This document shows positions 1-6,772 of a DNA stretch of 23,022 nt, piece after piece. Source of the stretch: Clostridiales bacterium (GTDB lineage Bacteria; Bacillota; Clostridia; Christensenellales; CAG-138); assembly GCA_031270585.1 (NCBI GenBank), contig JAISXK010000028.1, positions 1 to 23,022 of the forward strand, written 5' to 3'. Each line of letters begins with the position of its first letter. Position 1 is the first letter of the stretch. Below the pieces are notes generated by a model. That model was not told the DNA's origin. It ran no database searches and saw only the letters and a list, made by a program, of their open reading frames with translations. Made by a program: the position numbers and the translations under genes.

Positions 1-1
1 A

Positions 2-130
2 ATCATCGTGGGAGAGTCGAGCTTTACATTACAACCCGGAGACGCCGTATATTTTGATTCCAACTCCCCGCATGCTTTAACCGCCCTGAACGACAAACCC
101 GCCAAATTTTTAGCGGTGGTCATCAAATGA
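2..130 (+). CDS. Cupin-domain protein, C-terminal fragment (probable HTH-cupin regulator)
   Basis: The gene enters from the left edge; only its last 42 codons are present, ending in TGA at 128-130. The reading shows the second half of a cupin barrel: LQPGDAVYFDSNSPHAL followed by the closing strand KFLAVVIK. The GD-x-xYFDS-x-x-PH pattern is typical of cupin_2 domains at the C terminus of XRE-family regulators in Clostridia, where they sense a small ligand. That the missing N terminus is a helix-turn-helix is inference from this similarity and from the acyl-CoA synthetase starting only 9-18 bases downstream, a frequent arrangement. It could also be a stand-alone cupin. The cupin call itself is fairly secure; the regulator call is not. 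Confidence 0.6.
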   Translation: MIVGESSFTLQPGDAVYFDSNSPHALTALNDKPAKFLAVVIK

Positions 131-139
131 GAAAGGCAT

Positions 140-1891
140 GTGATACGCGTGAGTCTTTTGGATACATTGTGCACGAATAAGGATTTTGAAACATACAGGG
201 ATTTTTATAACGAATTTAAACTAACGCCGCCCCGCAACTTTAACTTTGGCTTTGATGTGATCGACGTGATGGGTGAAACCCACAAAAACGACAGGGCCAT
301 GCTGTGGATAGGCCCCGGCCAGGAAGAGCGCGGCTTTACGTTTGGAGACATGAAACGCCTGAGCGGCAAGGTGGCCAACGCGATGCGCCTTGCCGGCATA
401 AAGAAGGGCGATATCGTATTGCTGGCGCTCAGGCGGCATTATCAGTTCTGGTATACCATGATGGGGCTGCACAAGCTGGGAGCTGTCGTGATACCTGTAA
501 CGCACCAGTTGACCACCAGGGATTACGCCTACCGCATGAACGCTTCCGGCGCGATAGCGATTATCGCTACCGCAGAGGACGGCGTGCCGTCCAATATTTT
601 AGCGGCGCTTCCCGAAAGCCCCGGCGTGATTTACGCGTTTGCCGCGCGCTCCCCGCGCATGCAAACTACGCCCGTGCCCCAAGGATTTTTGGATTTTGAC
701 GCGCTTGTTGACGAAGCTTGCGAAACATTTGCGCGCGAGTCGGGCAGCCCCGGCGGCGAAGACATTATGCTGATGTATTTTTCATCGGGCACAACGGGGT
801 ACCCCAAGATGGTTGCGCACAATTACCTTTACCCGCTGGGGCATATCACTACCGCGCGGTATTGGCATGAAAATAAGCCCGGCGGTCTGCATTTAACGGT
901 GTCGGACAGCGGCTGGGGCAAAGCGGCCTGGGGCAAAATGTATGGCCAGTGGCTCGCGGAAAACACCGTGCTCGCGTATGATTTTGATAAGTTTGACGCT
1001 GCGGATATATTAAAAAAATTGCAGGATTATAGAGTAACGACGTTTTGCGCGCCGCCCACCATGTACCGCTACATCATCCGCCAACCGCTTAATAGCTATG
1101 ATTTATCCGCGCTGCGGCATGTAACCACCGCCGGCGAGGCGCTCAACCCCGAGGTGTATGATCAGTTTCTGGCGAAAACTGGTCTTAAAATTTACGAGGG
1201 CTTTGGCCAAACGGAAACGACGCTGATGCTTGCCACGTTTCCCACTATGCAGGTGCGCGCGGGTTCCATGGGCAGGCCCACGCCGGGCTACGATGTGCAT
1301 GTGCTGGATGAGGGCGGCAACCTGGCCACATTTGGCGAAACGGGTGAAATCTGCGTCGATTACAGCAAGGGCCGCCCGCCGGGTATGGCCAGCGGCTATT
1401 ACAGGGATGAAGAGATGACGAACAAAGCCTGGAAGGACTGCTGGTACCACACCGGCGACACCGCCTGGCAGGATAGCCGCGGCTATTTCTGGTACGTTGG
1501 CCGCACAGACGACGTGATCAAGAGCTCGGGCTACCGCATAGGGCCCTTTGAGGTGGAAAGCGCGCTTTTAGAGCATCCCGCCGTGCTGGAGGCCGCCGTT
1601 ACCTCCTTGCCCGACCCCGTGCGCGGGCAGGTGGTAAAGGCCACCGTTGTGCTGGCCGCAGATTATGAGGGCGGGGGCGGCGAGGCGCTTGTGCGCGAAC
1701 TGCAAGCGCATGTCAGGAAATCCACGGCGCCGTACAAATACCCGCGCGTAATCGAGTTTGTGGAATGCCTGCCCAAGACCATCAGCGGCAAGATCATGCG
1801 CGCCAAAATCCGCGAGCGGGATTTGGAGCGGTATAAAGCGGCGAACAATATGGACGGGTTTACGAAACCCACACCGGGAGGCCGCGCATGA
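140..1891 (+). CDS. AMP-forming acyl-CoA synthetase (acetyl/medium-chain type)
   Basis: This ANL-superfamily enzyme activates a carboxylic acid as acyl-AMP and transfers it to CoA in the cytoplasm. Visible core motifs, in order, are the P-loop YFSSGTTGYPKM (about residues 215-226), YEGFGQTET (about 353-361), and the hinge region YHTGDTAWQDSRGYFW with GRTDDVIKSSGYRIGP. The C-terminal PKTISGKIMR contains the catalytic lysine at residue 551. The 583 residues and the hinge sequence fit the acetyl-CoA/medium-chain acyl-CoA synthetase group better than long-chain ligases; the substrate cannot be read from the sequence. The start is uncertain. GTG at 140 has GAAAGG only three bases upstream, while GTG at 149 gives the N terminus MSLLDTLC, which I recall as typical of relatives, with 12-base spacing. 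The stop overlaps the next start (ATGA), so the two genes are probably co-transcribed and translationally coupled. Confidence 0.93.
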   Translation: MIRVSLLDTLCTNKDFETYRDFYNEFKLTPPRNFNFGFDVIDVMGETHKNDRAMLWIGPGQEERGFTFGDMKRLSGKVANAMRLAGIKKGDIVLLALRRHYQFWYTMMGLHKLGAVVIPVTHQLTTRDYAYRMNASGAIAIIATAEDGVPSNILAALPESPGVIYAFAARSPRMQTTPVPQGFLDFDALVDEACETFARESGSPGGEDIMLMYFSSGTTGYPKMVAHNYLYPLGHITTARYWHENKPGGLHLTVSDSGWGKAAWGKMYGQWLAENTVLAYDFDKFDAADILKKLQDYRVTTFCAPPTMYRYIIRQPLNSYDLSALRHVTTAGEALNPEVYDQFLAKTGLKIYEGFGQTETTLMLATFPTMQVRAGSMGRPTPGYDVHVLDEGGNLATFGETGEICVDYSKGRPPGMASGYYRDEEMTNKAWKDCWYHTGDTAWQDSRGYFWYVGRTDDVIKSSGYRIGPFEVESALLEHPAVLEAAVTSLPDPVRGQVVKATVVLAADYEGGGGEALVRELQAHVRKSTAPYKYPRVIEFVECLPKTISGKIMRAKIRERDLERYKAANNMDGFTKPTPGGRA

Positions 1892-3891
1892 CCATTACCG
1901 CCTGCTATATTGTAAAAAATGAAGAGGCCGTACTCAATCGATCCATAGAGAGCGTCAAGGCCGTTTGCCAGGAGCTGATCGTGGTGGATACGGGTTCGGA
2001 GGATGATACCGTGCGGGTGGCCAGGGACGCCGGGGCCAGGGTGCTGCATTTTAAATGGCGCGCGGATTTTGCCGCAGCGCGCAACTTTGCCATCGAACAC
2101 GCCACGGGAGACGTTATCCTTTTTATCGACGCGGACGAGTGGTTTGATCCGGCGCTTACGAAGGCGCACGCGGCGGTTATAGAGGGGCAGATCAAGCGCG
2201 GCGCGACGATATTCAACGTGTGCAGAATAAATTATTTTAAAGATACCCCGCCCACGGAGCTGTATGTGATGAGGGCTTTCAAAAACCGCGCGGGCCTGAA
2301 ATACGTCAACCCCGTGCACGAGAAATTGAATCAAACCGGCCACAGGGAATATAACCTGCCCCGCGATCTGTTTGTGCTGTACCACAGCGGCTATGCGGGG
2401 GATTTTTCGGGCAAGGCGGAATATTATCTTAACATCATGCTGGCGCAGGCGGATGAAAAAACCGGCCGGCAGAATAACCCGACATACGAGTATTATATCG
2501 CCCGCGAAGCCAGCCAGCTTGGCAGGATGCAGTTGGCGGCGGAACATATGGAGGCGTTCTTTTGCCTGGCAAAAAAGGAAACCTTTCCGGCCCGATGGAT
2601 GATAGCCGCGCACAAGCTGCGCAATATGCTGGCGCTGGTGAAGGCCCCGCAGCTCTATACCGACGAAGAACGCGCGCAATACGTGCGGGCGTATGAATTG
2701 GCTTTTCCCAGGCACCCCGCGCCGCAAATGATCAAAGGGCTGTACGCGTTTGAATACGAGGGGGATATCGCCGCCATGCTGCAGGCCTACGCCGGCATGG
2801 AGGCGCGCGTGCAGGCTTATAACGAGGCGGATTACCCCGGCGATTTTTCGGATATCAGCGCAGAGGGCAATCTCGTCAACATGAGCCGGGGCGCCGCCGC
2901 CCACTTGCTTGGAGATCCCGCAGGCGCGCTCGATTATTTTACAGAAGCATTCCGCGTGAGCCGCAGCGCGGCGGCGCTCAACTATATACTGCACATTATC
3001 GAAGGGCAGTCCGCGAGCGATATCGCCGCGTTTTTGCAAACGCTTTATGGTGAGATGGACGAAGAGGCGCTCACGCAATTGCTCAATATGCTTACCTATT
3101 ATCCCGATAAGCAGGATCTGTACGTTTATTACGCCAAAAAGCTGCTGGATATGACACGCCGGCACAGCGACCTTACAGCCCTTATATCCATACCGCTGGA
3201 AAGATGCGCGCACGCCGCTAGGGTGGCGCGGGATGTAGGGGGGGAGGCGGGCGGCGCGCTTTTATGCGCCGCCGCATTTGCGGCGGACGACCCGGCGCTA
3301 TGCGAAGCGGACGCGCCGGAAGCTGTTCGCGCGGTAGCCGCGGCATACTTTGGCGAAGGAAGTGCCGCAGGCTTTCACGCGGATCAATGGCGGCTGATTG
3401 CCTTAGGGTACAGGATGCTGCTGTTTACGCGAAGCGAGGCCGCGCTTTGGCGTATGGACGCCATGCTCAAGGACGAAAAGTATATGCGCTTCCTCATCAA
3501 AAGCGGCTATTATGGCGTGCCATGGCGTTACCGCGACGTAGCCGACAGCTTTGATTTAAATACGGAAGCGCTGCCGCCGGCCGAAGCCGCGTATGCCAAT
3601 ACCCGTTTGGCGCAGGCGTATGTGGGGTTGCGGCGCTTTGATGAGGCGCTGGCGTGTTATGAGACGGCGCTTCGTCTTACGGGCGATTATGCCGCCGTCA
3701 GGCGGGACATGGGCATCATATCCAACCTGTCGCCGGCGCATGAAGCGGCGGCGCGGGCGCTGTATACGCGATACGCCGCTTACCGCCCGCGTGAAACCGC
3801 GCCGGATGAAAAACGGCGCGCGTGCGAACTTGCCGTGCGCGGCGTGTTTATGGCGCCCGAGCTGGGCCGGCTGACGATGACGCTGCGATAG
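1888..3891 (+). CDS. Family 2 glycosyltransferase with TPR-like C-terminal region
   Basis: The N-terminal 90 residues form a GT-A fold start: ITACYIVKNEE, then IVVDTGSEDDT, RNFAIEHATGD and the metal/nucleotide-sugar motif DADEW at residues 81-85. This is the SunS/TPR-type GT2 group, which transfers a sugar from a nucleotide donor to proteins or envelope polymers. The rest of the 667 residues is alpha-helical, and near the end LAQAYVGLRRFDEALACYETAL is a recognisable TPR unit. No signal peptide or membrane helix is evident, so it is probably cytoplasmic. The start ATG overlaps the upstream stop (ATGA) and has GGAGG seven bases before it, which fixes the start. Acceptor and donor are unknown. 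The link to an acyl-CoA synthetase is odd and may be only positional. Confidence 0.9.
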   Translation: MTITACYIVKNEEAVLNRSIESVKAVCQELIVVDTGSEDDTVRVARDAGARVLHFKWRADFAAARNFAIEHATGDVILFIDADEWFDPALTKAHAAVIEGQIKRGATIFNVCRINYFKDTPPTELYVMRAFKNRAGLKYVNPVHEKLNQTGHREYNLPRDLFVLYHSGYAGDFSGKAEYYLNIMLAQADEKTGRQNNPTYEYYIAREASQLGRMQLAAEHMEAFFCLAKKETFPARWMIAAHKLRNMLALVKAPQLYTDEERAQYVRAYELAFPRHPAPQMIKGLYAFEYEGDIAAMLQAYAGMEARVQAYNEADYPGDFSDISAEGNLVNMSRGAAAHLLGDPAGALDYFTEAFRVSRSAAALNYILHIIEGQSASDIAAFLQTLYGEMDEEALTQLLNMLTYYPDKQDLYVYYAKKLLDMTRRHSDLTALISIPLERCAHAARVARDVGGEAGGALLCAAAFAADDPALCEADAPEAVRAVAAAYFGEGSAAGFHADQWRLIALGYRMLLFTRSEAALWRMDAMLKDEKYMRFLIKSGYYGVPWRYRDVADSFDLNTEALPPAEAAYANTRLAQAYVGLRRFDEALACYETALRLTGDYAAVRRDMGIISNLSPAHEAAARALYTRYAAYRPRETAPDEKRRACELAVRGVFMAPELGRLTMTLR

Positions 3892-3930
3892 GCCCCCGTG
3901 CACTCCCAATGCAGGGCGGGCAACGGGTTC

Positions 3931-4623
3931 TCACGCCTGCCCGTAGTAGGCCCCCGGCCCGTGCTTGCGTGAAAAATGCTTATCGAGCAAAGCTTGCTGC
4001 ATGGGGGGTATTTCAGGATCCATCATCATATTATGCCAGGCCATGTGGGCTATCTCTTCCAGCGCCACGGCGTTATGTACGGCTTCGTTTGCGTCCTTGC
4101 CCCAGGTGAAGGGGCCATGGCTTGCGACCAGCACGGCCGGCACGCTTTCGGGGTTGATGGTTAAAAACGTTTCCACAATTACGCGGCCCGTTTCGTATTC
4201 GTAGTCGCCGTTGATCTCGCGCGCCGTCATCAACCGCGCACAGGGGACAGGCCCGCCAAAATGATCCGCGTGCGTTGTGCCAAGCGCCGGTATGCCGCGC
4301 CTGCTCTGCGCAAACGTGGTGGCCCAGCGGCTGTGGGTGTGCGCAATGCCGCCCGCCGTGTGAAAGTTGCGGTATAGCAGCAGATGCGTGGCGGTGTCGG
4401 ACGAGGGGCGCAACGCGCCTTCGGCCTGTTTGCCGGTGGTTAGCTCCACCACCGCCATGTCAATTGGCCGCATTTTATCGTATTCCACGCCGCTTGGCTT
4501 GATGACGATATGCCCGCTTTCCCTGTCGATGGCGGATACGTTACCCCACGTAAACGTAACCAGGTTGTGTTTGGGCAGCAACATGTTCGCTTCATAAACG
4601 AGTTCTTTTAATTGTTCCAGCAT
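3931..4623 (-). CDS. araD: L-ribulose-5-phosphate 4-epimerase (class II aldolase family)
   Basis: The enzyme interconverts L-ribulose 5-phosphate and D-xylulose 5-phosphate, linking arabinose-type sugars to the pentose phosphate pathway in the cytoplasm. It has 230 residues, against 231 for E. coli AraD. The zinc ligands expected for the family are present: D76, H95 and H97 (in HTHSRW) and H169 (in ASHGPF). Catalytic candidates D120 (TTHADHFGG) and Y227 (KHGPGAYYGQA) also match. The C-terminal GPGAYYGQ signature separates true epimerases from fuculose aldolases. The start ATG at 4623 has GGAGGG four bases upstream. A promoter with a perfect TATAAT lies within a dyad just ahead of it, which suggests sugar-responsive repression. 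No araA, araB or transporter is in the window, so the sugar route is incomplete here. Confidence 0.95.
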   Translation of the reverse strand: MLEQLKELVYEANMLLPKHNLVTFTWGNVSAIDRESGHIVIKPSGVEYDKMRPIDMAVVELTTGKQAEGALRPSSDTATHLLLYRNFHTAGGIAHTHSRWATTFAQSRRGIPALGTTHADHFGGPVPCARLMTAREINGDYEYETGRVIVETFLTINPESVPAVLVASHGPFTWGKDANEAVHNAVALEEIAHMAWHNMMMDPEIPPMQQALLDKHFSRKHGPGAYYGQA

Positions 4624-4648
4624 GGTACCCTCCGTTGCGCTTTTTTCG

Positions 4649-4683
4649 ATGGTATACTAACCGCTTTGCGGCTATTATACCAT
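4649..4683. promoter_or_regulatory. Interrupted dyad over the araD promoter (candidate operator)
   Basis: Outer arms ATGGTATA (4649-4656) and TATACCAT (4676-4683) are exact reverse complements. Inner arms CCGC (4661-4664) and GCGG (4668-4671) pair around TTT. The CTAA/CTAT segments between them do not pair. The dyad covers the -10 box and the expected transcription start, the usual place for a repressor operator; an RNA hairpin in the leader is the alternative reading. Confidence 0.4.
4674..4679 (-). promoter_or_regulatory. -10 box of the araD promoter
   Basis: On the minus strand the sequence reads a perfect TATAAT, 51 bases before the araD start codon. The corresponding -35 region is poor (GGAAAA-like at 17-18 bases), as is common for activated or repressed sugar genes. 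The box sits inside the dyad at 4649-4683. Confidence 0.5.
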
Positions 4684-4742
4684 TTTTCCGCCCTCTTTTC
4701 CTGATTAAATGAGCGGTAAATATACGAACGTGGATACCCGAA

Positions 4743-5831
4743 TCACTTACCCCAAAGCTTTATGGCAAGCGCTTTAATGGCTGCGGTATCAGGCACATAA
4801 TAGCTGCGGTTCTCTATGGTTTTGCATTTGCCCGGCAAGGTGACAAGGTTTATGGCGGTACACGGGAGCTTATGCAGTATATCCGCCAGCACGATCACCT
4901 GCCCGGCATTCAGGTTTGTGCGCATCTCGCCCGCCAATATGGAAAACAGGCGCGGCAGGGCCTCTTTGGCGCCCATTTGCTTCACACGGTTTGCAAAGGC
5001 CAGCATAAACGCTTTTTGCCGCTCAATACGGCCTATATCGCCGCCGCCCGTTATGCCGTGGCGCAACCGCACAAACCTGCGGGCGTTTTCGCCTTGCAGC
5101 AGAATGGTTTCGCCCGCCGCGCCAAAATTTTTGATGTCATACGCAAGCGTAACGGGCACGCCGCCCACGGCGTCGGCAAATTTTTCTATGCTGTCCATAT
5201 CGAGGCTGCAATAATAGCTAAGGCGCATATCGGTATCCAACCCGTCAAAAAACAGTTTTTCCAGCGCGTAAAGCAGGTTTTCGTGGCCGGCCCGCTCCGG
5301 CCCGCCTCCAAGCTGGAAGGACGCGTTGATTTTGTTGTACCGCACGCCTGTAACTTTGCCGGCGCCGTTGAGCTTGCGCACGCGCGCGCGCGTATCCCGC
5401 GGCACGCTGATTACTGTGCAGGCGGGGGCTTTCACATCTATTACCATCACCGCGATCATATCGCTGCGATAGCCGCCGCCCATAGCCTCGCGCTCTTTGT
5501 CGCTGTCAAGCCCCATCAGCACAATATTGATGGTGTCGCCGCCCGGCGCCCGCGCGGGCGCCGGGGTGGGCTGCGGCGTTGTTTTTTGCCCAGGCGTGGG
5601 CTTGCAAGGTCCTGCCTGCCGCGTGGGTATTTGCGCTATGGGCGCGCGGGCGCTTTGCGCTTCGGGCGCGGGCGTCGCCTGCGCGGGCGTTAAAAACGCG
5701 CGCAAAGGGTCGCCGCGCAAGCGTTGCACGCGCACGATGAGCGCCGCGCTAAGCGTAAGCGCCGCCACGATGGCGACCGCAGCGACGGCAAACATTTTTG
5801 AAGGTTTATTTGGCTTTGGCATGAACTGCAT
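4743..5831 (-). CDS. LytR-CpsA-Psr (LCP) family cell-wall glycopolymer ligase
   Basis: LCP proteins are membrane-anchored enzymes that move undecaprenyl-linked glycopolymers, such as teichoic acids or capsule, onto peptidoglycan outside the cell. Residues 14-35 form one membrane helix (MFAVAAVAIVAALTLSAAL). A Pro/Ala/Thr-rich spacer runs to about residue 97, and the LCP domain starts at INIVLMGLDSD (101-111). Conserved polyprenyl-phosphate/metal residues are seen in YRSDM (R122, D124) and SVPRDTR (R145, D146, R148). Further on, RLRHGITGGGDIGRIERQ is the usual C-terminal signature. ATG 5831 has AGGAAG close upstream; ATG 5822 (MPKPNK) is a possible later start. It lies divergent from the SSB-like gene and upstream of araD on the same strand (119-base gap), but araD has its own promoter. 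The family is certain; the polymer is unknown. Confidence 0.92.
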   Translation of the reverse strand: MQFMPKPNKPSKMFAVAAVAIVAALTLSAALIVRVQRLRGDPLRAFLTPAQATPAPEAQSARAPIAQIPTRQAGPCKPTPGQKTTPQPTPAPARAPGGDTINIVLMGLDSDKEREAMGGGYRSDMIAVMVIDVKAPACTVISVPRDTRARVRKLNGAGKVTGVRYNKINASFQLGGGPERAGHENLLYALEKLFFDGLDTDMRLSYYCSLDMDSIEKFADAVGGVPVTLAYDIKNFGAAGETILLQGENARRFVRLRHGITGGGDIGRIERQKAFMLAFANRVKQMGAKEALPRLFSILAGEMRTNLNAGQVIVLADILHKLPCTAINLVTLPGKCKTIENRSYYVPDTAAIKALAIKLWGK

Positions 5832-6013
5832 GCTTCCTTTTTCAGTTTATCGGCGGTCGCCTATATATTGCGCCATACCCAAAGCGAATATGTATGCCAA
5901 AGTATAGTACGCCAATCCTTTTTTGCATACGCCGGGCGTTTTCAGAATACATATGAGTGATCCGCAGGTTTTTACAGCGGCCAGCGCGCCTGAAAATGCA
6001 AAGGAGTATACGA

Positions 6014-6631
6014 ATGCAAGCAAATCCCGAAACCAACCGCGTGGAAATATCCGGCCGGATGCAGGAAGAGCCCCTGTTCAGCCACACATTGTATGGCGAA
6101 GCCTTTTATACATTCTCTTTGGCGGCGCCGCGCCTTTCGGGCGTGGTGGATATGCTGCCTGTCACGGCGGGAGAAAGGCTGGCGCGCGCGTTGCCAAAAG
6201 CCGGGCAGACGCTCTACGTCGCCGGGCAATTGCGCTCTTACAACATGCGGCAAAACGGCGGCACCCGCCTGTTGCTTACCGTGTTTGCGCGCGCGATCGC
6301 CGTGTTGGAGGATGAGGAACAGGCCATAAATGAAATTGTCCTTACGGGCTTCATATGCAAACCGCCCATATACCGCGCAACCCCTCTTTCGCGTGAGATC
6401 GCGGACGTTCTTTTGGCCGTTAACCGGCCTTATCATAAAAGCGATTACCTGCCCGTCATTGTATGGGGGCGCAACGCGCGTTTTGTAAGCGGTCTTGCCG
6501 TGGGAGCGAAAATCGTCGTACAGGGGCGCGTGCAAAGCAGGGAATATCAAAAAACGCTGCCCGACGGCAGCGTCGCGCGGCGCGTGGCGTATGAGGTGAG
6601 CGCCGCTACGGTGGAGCCGGCGATATCTTAA
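6014..6631 (+). CDS. Single-stranded DNA-binding protein-like, two OB folds
   Basis: The 205-residue protein reads as two tandem OB-fold units. The first (about 8-100) includes GQTLYVAGQLRSYN. The second (about 108-200) has EIVLTGFICKPPIYRATPLS, the strand DVLLAVNR, then YLPVIVWGRNA and GAKIVVQGRVQSREYQ, the typical SSB pattern of OB strands 1 to 4. Standard SSB has one OB fold and an acidic C-terminal tail ending in DIPF-like residues; this protein ends EPAIS and lacks that tail, so it is unlikely to be the main replicative SSB. The start ATG 6014 has AAGGAG (6001-6006) seven bases upstream, which is decisive over the more upstream in-frame options. It stands alone, divergent from the LCP gene. 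A role in DNA repair, recombination or mobile-element handling is possible but not shown. Confidence 0.8.
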   Translation: MQANPETNRVEISGRMQEEPLFSHTLYGEAFYTFSLAAPRLSGVVDMLPVTAGERLARALPKAGQTLYVAGQLRSYNMRQNGGTRLLLTVFARAIAVLEDEEQAINEIVLTGFICKPPIYRATPLSREIADVLLAVNRPYHKSDYLPVIVWGRNARFVSGLAVGAKIVVQGRVQSREYQKTLPDGSVARRVAYEVSAATVEPAIS

Positions 6632-6695
6632 AACGCCCGTTGTTGAAGCTTAACCAAATGTTCATATAACGCCGTCCCTTTATTTTGCCCCCGTA

Positions 6696-6724
6696 TTGAC
6701 CGCCAGCGCCTTGAACGGTATCAT
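6696..6724 (+). promoter_or_regulatory. Promoter for the SpoIID-dockerin / cohesin operon
   Basis: TTGACC (6696-6701), a 17-base spacer and TATCAT (6719-6724) match the main sigma-factor consensus at five of six bases in each box. It lies 48 bases before the start codon of the SpoIID-like gene and is the best promoter in the window by inspection. It would serve both genes, because the second begins four bases after the first ends. Confidence 0.6.
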
Positions 6725-6772
6725 AAGCGTATATATTGTTTATGACAAATTTCGACCGGTGGGAGGCGGAAT

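Noticed and set aside
1663..3213. 516-codon open frame on the minus strand
   Set aside because: It lies fully opposite the glycosyltransferase and the end of the acyl-CoA synthetase, both with clear motifs. Its translation is rich in His, Arg and Ile as expected for an antisense shadow in GC-rich DNA.
3911..3955. CGGGCA/TGCCCG inverted repeat as a terminator of the glycosyltransferase gene
   Set aside because: The arms are only six bases with a 15-base loop, no T-run follows, and one arm is inside the coding end of araD.
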